Shown here in pieces: positions 26,901 through 32,900 of a DNA stretch of 64,000 bases. The notes under the pieces are model-generated. The model was not told the origin of the DNA. It searched no databases and saw only the letters and a program-made list of their open reading frames with translations. Source of the stretch: Leptasterias polaris (lineage: Eukaryota; Echinodermata; Asteroidea; Forcipulatida; Asteriidae). A program made the translations under genes and the position numbers. The DNA lies in assembly GCA_037783415.1 (NCBI GenBank), contig JAZGTN010000060.1, forward strand, positions 806,001-870,000, given 5' to 3'. Every line of letters starts with the position of its first letter. The first letter of the stretch is position 1.

Positions 26901-29900
26901 GTTTCACAGAAGCCAACAGCAAGAGGCTGGTCAACCTTCAGTGTCGTCGCTTGCAAATAGGAAGTAGAAACACATGTGAAGAATTGTGAAAATGTGGTGA
27001 AAGAGAACAAAATCCTGTGTGCATGAAAACAAAATTTAATGTAATAGAAGCTAAAAAGAAACCCTAGTTTGAATGAATTATGGAAACGTGCGTGAATTTG
27101 AATGCGTGTTAATGAAACAGAATTATTTTTTGCATAAATTGATCGGGAAAACTTATGTTATTTGGACTTATTCAGATGGTTTTAAATAAAGTATCAAAAG
27201 TTCTTCATTCACTCATTTTCCTCTGTTCATTTTGTCAAAGTCATTCCTCTTACTGTTTTAACTCCTTTGGAGTATGCAGCCCCTGTTTCTAACTCAGCAC
27301 ACTTGTAGCTAAGGTGTTACAATAACAATTTTTACCAATCCCTATCTATTGTTTCTTTCAGACCCACAGAAGTAGACGATGACCCTTACCTTGGTGGCTT
27401 ACCGAGTCTAAACTGTGCCCAAATACAGCTCACTCTCCAATATTTGTCAAACGAGGGCGTACTTGTCGTGGCGTTAGAGCAGCTTCGACACATCAGAGCT
27501 CTGCTGCCGGCTGAGTGCACTAAATTGTAAGTATGTTGGACTGAATGTACGACTTCAATAGTTGCTGGATGTCCCAATTATGAGCCACAAAATTGAAAAG
27601 TGATTTTAAATTTTTTTATTAGAGTTTTGCAAAAGTCTATTTTCTTGCTTTGTGTTTAAATTAATTGTCAAATATGAGATTTGCAAGAATTATTATGTTG
27701 TTTAAGATTTTCAGTATTAATAAATTTTTGATGTCATAGTTAACCCCCACTCTTCCACGATAAGTATTCTGAGTTCTTTTACGGGCACTATCAATCATAG
27801 TACAGGGAACCTATGGCTTAATGTCCCATCCAAAGGACAAAGAAATTATGTATCTTGCTCAAAAATACAATGCCACGACTGGGACTCGAACTTTAACTCT
27901 GCTGATCAGAACACCAGAGCTTTAGTCCGGTGCGCTTAACTACTCCACTCGGCCACGACACACTTTCAATGAAAGGTCATTGAAAGTGACCAACTAATTG
28001 ATTTGCATATTTCACTCTTTACATTGTGCGATCTTTTTAACAGTTACATCAAGGGTGACATTCTGCCGTGCCCTCCCAACGCCAACCTTAGCTTTAAGAC
28101 GGACAACATTGAAGACACAAGTCTCAGGGTACTAGGTAAAACCGTCAGCTTACCTATCATGGAGAGTAAGATTGGTACCAAGACTCTGCAGCTCTATGTG
28201 TGGAGTGTAGGAGCTATGCAGATGGAGGAGTGTGTGGTAAGTCAAATGGCTATGGCTTTGGCTATGGCTATGGCTATCTCTAGATAATGATTCTGTAGAT
28301 TCTTTATAAAGCACTTAGCCACAGCCAATGCCAAAGACACTCAATACATACCTAGCCTAAGGAAGTTGCTTTGGTAGCATCAGTTCACTTGGCAATGCTT
28401 TAACATTGGTACTTGACTACTGGTGCATGTAGCCACAGCCAGCCACAGCTATAGCCAGAGATGTTCAATCCATACAATACAGGGCTTAGGCAGTACATCT
28501 GAAACAATGGCTTTGGCTAGTGCTATGTCTAGCTTCATAGACAAGGCGTCGTTTGAGTAGAAATCTCTCGTTCAGAGGGTCAAAAAAAGGTTGCTCATTG
28601 GCCCATCCTATTGCCCGGGGCATACACAGCTAAATGGTTCCATTGTTTCATCATTTGTTTACCTCTAAAAGATGGTGGGGTGATGACGTCAAGGCACAAG
28701 GTCTATTGTTTCTGCTAATCAAAATGGCACACAGATTGTAAATGTCACGGCCCAAACAATGTTAATGGTTTATTTGAAACTTCGTTACGTTTGTGTCAGT
28801 ATAGGTTAGTATTGAAATTTGGGTAGGTGGTTTGATAATTTTAACGTTATTCATTTTTCTACAGGGAGGGACAAGGATTAGTTTAGCCAACGTCAACCCT
28901 CGCCATTCAGCCAAATCTCAATGGCATAATATCGTCAACTTCAAACTCCTTCAGATGGAAGCTCAACGCTATGCAGCTTCAACACCCTCCGAATCAAACC
29001 ACCAGGTAAGGAAGCATCTCAAAAAGAATATTTTGAATGTTCCATTGGAATTTTCTTATATGGCGCTCAAATCCCTCACCCAGTGAAGCTAGTGGCATTC
29101 CAACACTATTACCCCTGGTCACTAGGCCATTTATTTCATTCCTTAAACCATCTCAGCTCCCTTGAGAATATACAGCCTGTGCTGCCAAATATGTAGCGCA
29201 CCAAGCTAAATCAATCACAAGAACCATCTCTGCCCTCATAGGTACTCATTTACCCCTGGGTGAAGAGAAGCAATTACAGATAAGTGACTTGAATAAGGAC
29301 ACAAGTATAATGACTGGGCCTGTATCTCACAGAGCTATAAGCAACAAAATCTTGTTAAGAAATTATTTTAAAACAAACTTGATTAGCAGGAAAGCATTAC
29401 TAGCCAAAATGTGATGTAATATATCCTGCTGATGGTTTGTACTCTGCCTTTTATTGCTTAACAAAATAATGACTTCAGCAACATTACTGGTTAAGTGCTC
29501 TGTAAGCTGCAGTCAGCCAAATTGATCTAAGAAATATTTTGGAATTCTTTAATTCTGTTAGTTATTGTCGTTTTAATTTCTTTCCGAGCAGTCTGGTGAG
29601 TTGTTTACCTCTCGGGTTCGACGAGCGTCCGTTGGTGACAAACCGTCTTCAACGATTGAGCCCCCACCACCAGCAACAGATGGTGCTACAAACGCAACGG
29701 ACACTAGGTCAGTATCAATTGTGAAATATATTACTACCTATTTCTGGAGTTTTGCCTTAATGATGTCATTTTCAGGGGTACTTTAATTTCATTTTTGAAA
29801 GACATGTGCTCTGGAACATTGATCGCAAACTGTGGGTGGCAAAAATTCATGTGGGTTACCAGATTTTTCAGAAGTGTTAACAAATTATCTTTATCAAGTA

Positions 29901-32900
29901 AAATAGGGAGATCGCCACCATTAGGGCCAGATAGTTCAGTTGGTTGTGTGCCCTCTGGATATTCCGGAGGTGGTAGTTTTAAGTAGTAAGTTTTTGTTTG
30001 TTTATTCCAAAATTATTTATAAAAAATTATTAAAAACACTTTTGATCATTCCGTCAACAAAGATTGCCTCACAATCAACAGAACTTGGCTAGAGAAAGAT
30101 AAGCCTGATTTCATGATATTAACTGTGCAGTAGGGATTTCAATTGGCAGGTAATTGGCTGGTGGGTCACCAGTCGAGTGGCGTACGTTTCCATTGGGTCG
30201 TTTGCCTCAAAGTATGTTGACTGTCTTGTGTGTAAATCTCACCTGAGGTCTCTTTTGGTTTTTTGTGTGTGTGCAGGACAAGGGTTTATGTATCAGTGAA
30301 AAAACATCACAGAAAAATAGTTTTACATCTTTGGTGATTTTGATTCGTTCTTTTGTCTTTAGATTTAGATCCTCTTCATTTGACAACTCTTTCATCAACC
30401 GCCATCGCAATCTCACCACAATCGCTGTCAATATCAACGACGACCACTCCAGCCACAACCACTCCTCATCCTACCCGTCTTCTTCCCAAGCGACCTCCGG
30501 CCGAGGTCCCCTACTTGGCTCTCAGTATCCTGTCGATCGCGACGCAAGAATGGAGATGTTGAGGAATAGCTTGAGAGGGACGGAGCCGCGGAATAACTTT
30601 CATGGGAGGGCGCCCTCGTTGTCCAGGTCAAAGACCTTCAATGCAGGTCAACCACCTCAGAAACAGTATATATGCAAGGTGAGTTGACGAGGCTGCTTTA
30701 TGCCTATTTAAACCGATACAAACTAAAGTGACGTGAGATACAAATTTAGTCTGGCCCCTTTCAGTGAAGTACTCATTACTGGTTACAGGAGATTTTACAA
30801 ATGTGGCCTCTGTTTTATATAACTTTTTAATTCTTGGCCAATTCCTAATTGGCGGCTACAGCTACGGCTACGGCTGTTGCCAAGCGTGTTGCTAAGGGCC
30901 TACTATACTTCAACGCTTGATGGCGTGGGAATTTAGCCGATACTAGCTGGCATTTCAGACATGGCCTTAATCAACTCCAGCTTTGTCCATAAATTTGTAT
31001 GAATGTCTGTTTTGTTTTTCATATCATTGTTATGTTTAGGTGTATCTTGTACTTCTTCTTCTTGAGGACTTCTTTGCTAATGATATGTACTTTTTTTCAG
31101 AGTAGTATTGGATTAACTTCTAACTGGTCCAGATTTTGATTGTCTTTGTAAAGCTTCATTTTTTTATATATTGTAAACATTTTAGTAGTGCCCCTGATAC
31201 TGGCGGCCATGTTTTGTATTTCTAAACCGAAATAAAGCAATAAATAACTGAATAAACACCAATTGCCTATGGTTCAGAGAGAAGTTCAGAGAGCCGTGCG
31301 TTCACCCGAAGAAAAAGAAAAGAAAAACAAATTAAGTTCAGATGTTGTTCATATTTGTCCATCATTAAATCCACAGCTTAACCGTAGTGATAGCGACAGT
31401 GCTATGGCCTTGCAGAGGCGAGCACCATTCTTAAGAAATTCACTGGAGAGAAGAAGTTTAAGATGGAAACAGGTTTGAATATCTTTGCTTCTCTGTAGAC
31501 CTTTCTCAGATAATAATAATAATAATAATAATAAGTAAGACTTAAGCGCATTTTCCAGAGGTACAATGCGCTGCTAAAGAATGCTACAGAATTGTCAGTT
31601 TATGGGCCAGAAGAGAAAAGATGCGTTTTTAATTTACACTTGAAAGTCTGGAGTGAGTTGATGTTACGAATTTGATTTGGTAGTGAGTTCCAGCATCGGG
31701 GACCAGTAACTGAGAAGGATCGGTCCCCTGTAGATGTAGTCATGTTTATATCTACTAGAATTGTGCAAACATGTACTACAAAACTTAATGCTGGATGGCA
31801 ATATGCGAACAAATTTTACATGTGCATAGTGGTCCAGTATGGTAGATGGCCAGCGTTGTTACTGCTATGGAAATTTGACGTCAAAAAGAAGGCTGGATTA
31901 ACCCATACCCAGCTTTGCCAACTGTCCCTGATACTGCAGAAAGTTCCCTGAAACTATACCAATCTTTCCATGTTCTATTGAACAAATTTGACAATCTCCC
32001 TGATTATCGAAACCTTTCATGTCGAATGTAATTACAAAATCTCCCTCATTGCAAGATCCAAATGTTGGCAGCTCTGCGTACCACTCCAAACCCTCCATCC
32101 TCCATCCTGGGGTGATCGTTAGAACTTGATCCATTCCAAATGTGAGACTGTTGTGCATGCTAGGTGGCAGCAGACTGAGCAGTGAAATCCATTGATGTCC
32201 GAGATGTGCCCATGCTCAGAACAACATAAAAAGTTGTTGTCGGAAATGTTCCCATGCTCAGCGCTTCATACACAATGGAAATTTACCAGAGCCCAATTTC
32301 ATGGAGCTGCTTAAGCACTGAATAATACTTAACAATTTCTGCTAAGCAAAAATGAGCAGGATACCAGTCGCAGATTGTACATGTGAAGTGGTATTCTGGA
32401 CGGTAACCTTATTCTGTTGTGCTTAGCTACTTTTTGTGCTTAAGCAGCTCTTTGAAATTGGGCCTTGGGAAATCTGCTTCCATCTACTTAATTGTTTCTT
32501 AACAAGCAAAGTTTTGAATCCAACTTAATAATTGACGTATGGTGTTCTTTCTGCTGTTAAAGCCAACTGGTCTACTAAACAAGAGATCATTCCACCAGAG
32601 GACACCAAGTGACCTTGAGGTCAGTCTTCAAGCATCCAAAGAAAGACACCTCCAGATACAAGAAGAGATTGAAAGATTGAAGGAGATCAAGAGATGTGTC
32701 GAGCAGGCCAGTACTAAGGGTAAGCAGGGGTTTCCCTCAACTTTTTTCTTCACTCGCCGGCCGGGCGAGTCAACAACAATTTTTGGATCGCCCGCAGGTT
32801 TTTTCACTAGCCCACATGTATTGACGCACACAATTTTCAAAACGTAAAAAAAAAAAAAAAAAAGTAAGTGAAGTTCGCTTTTTGGGACGATGTTATCCCT

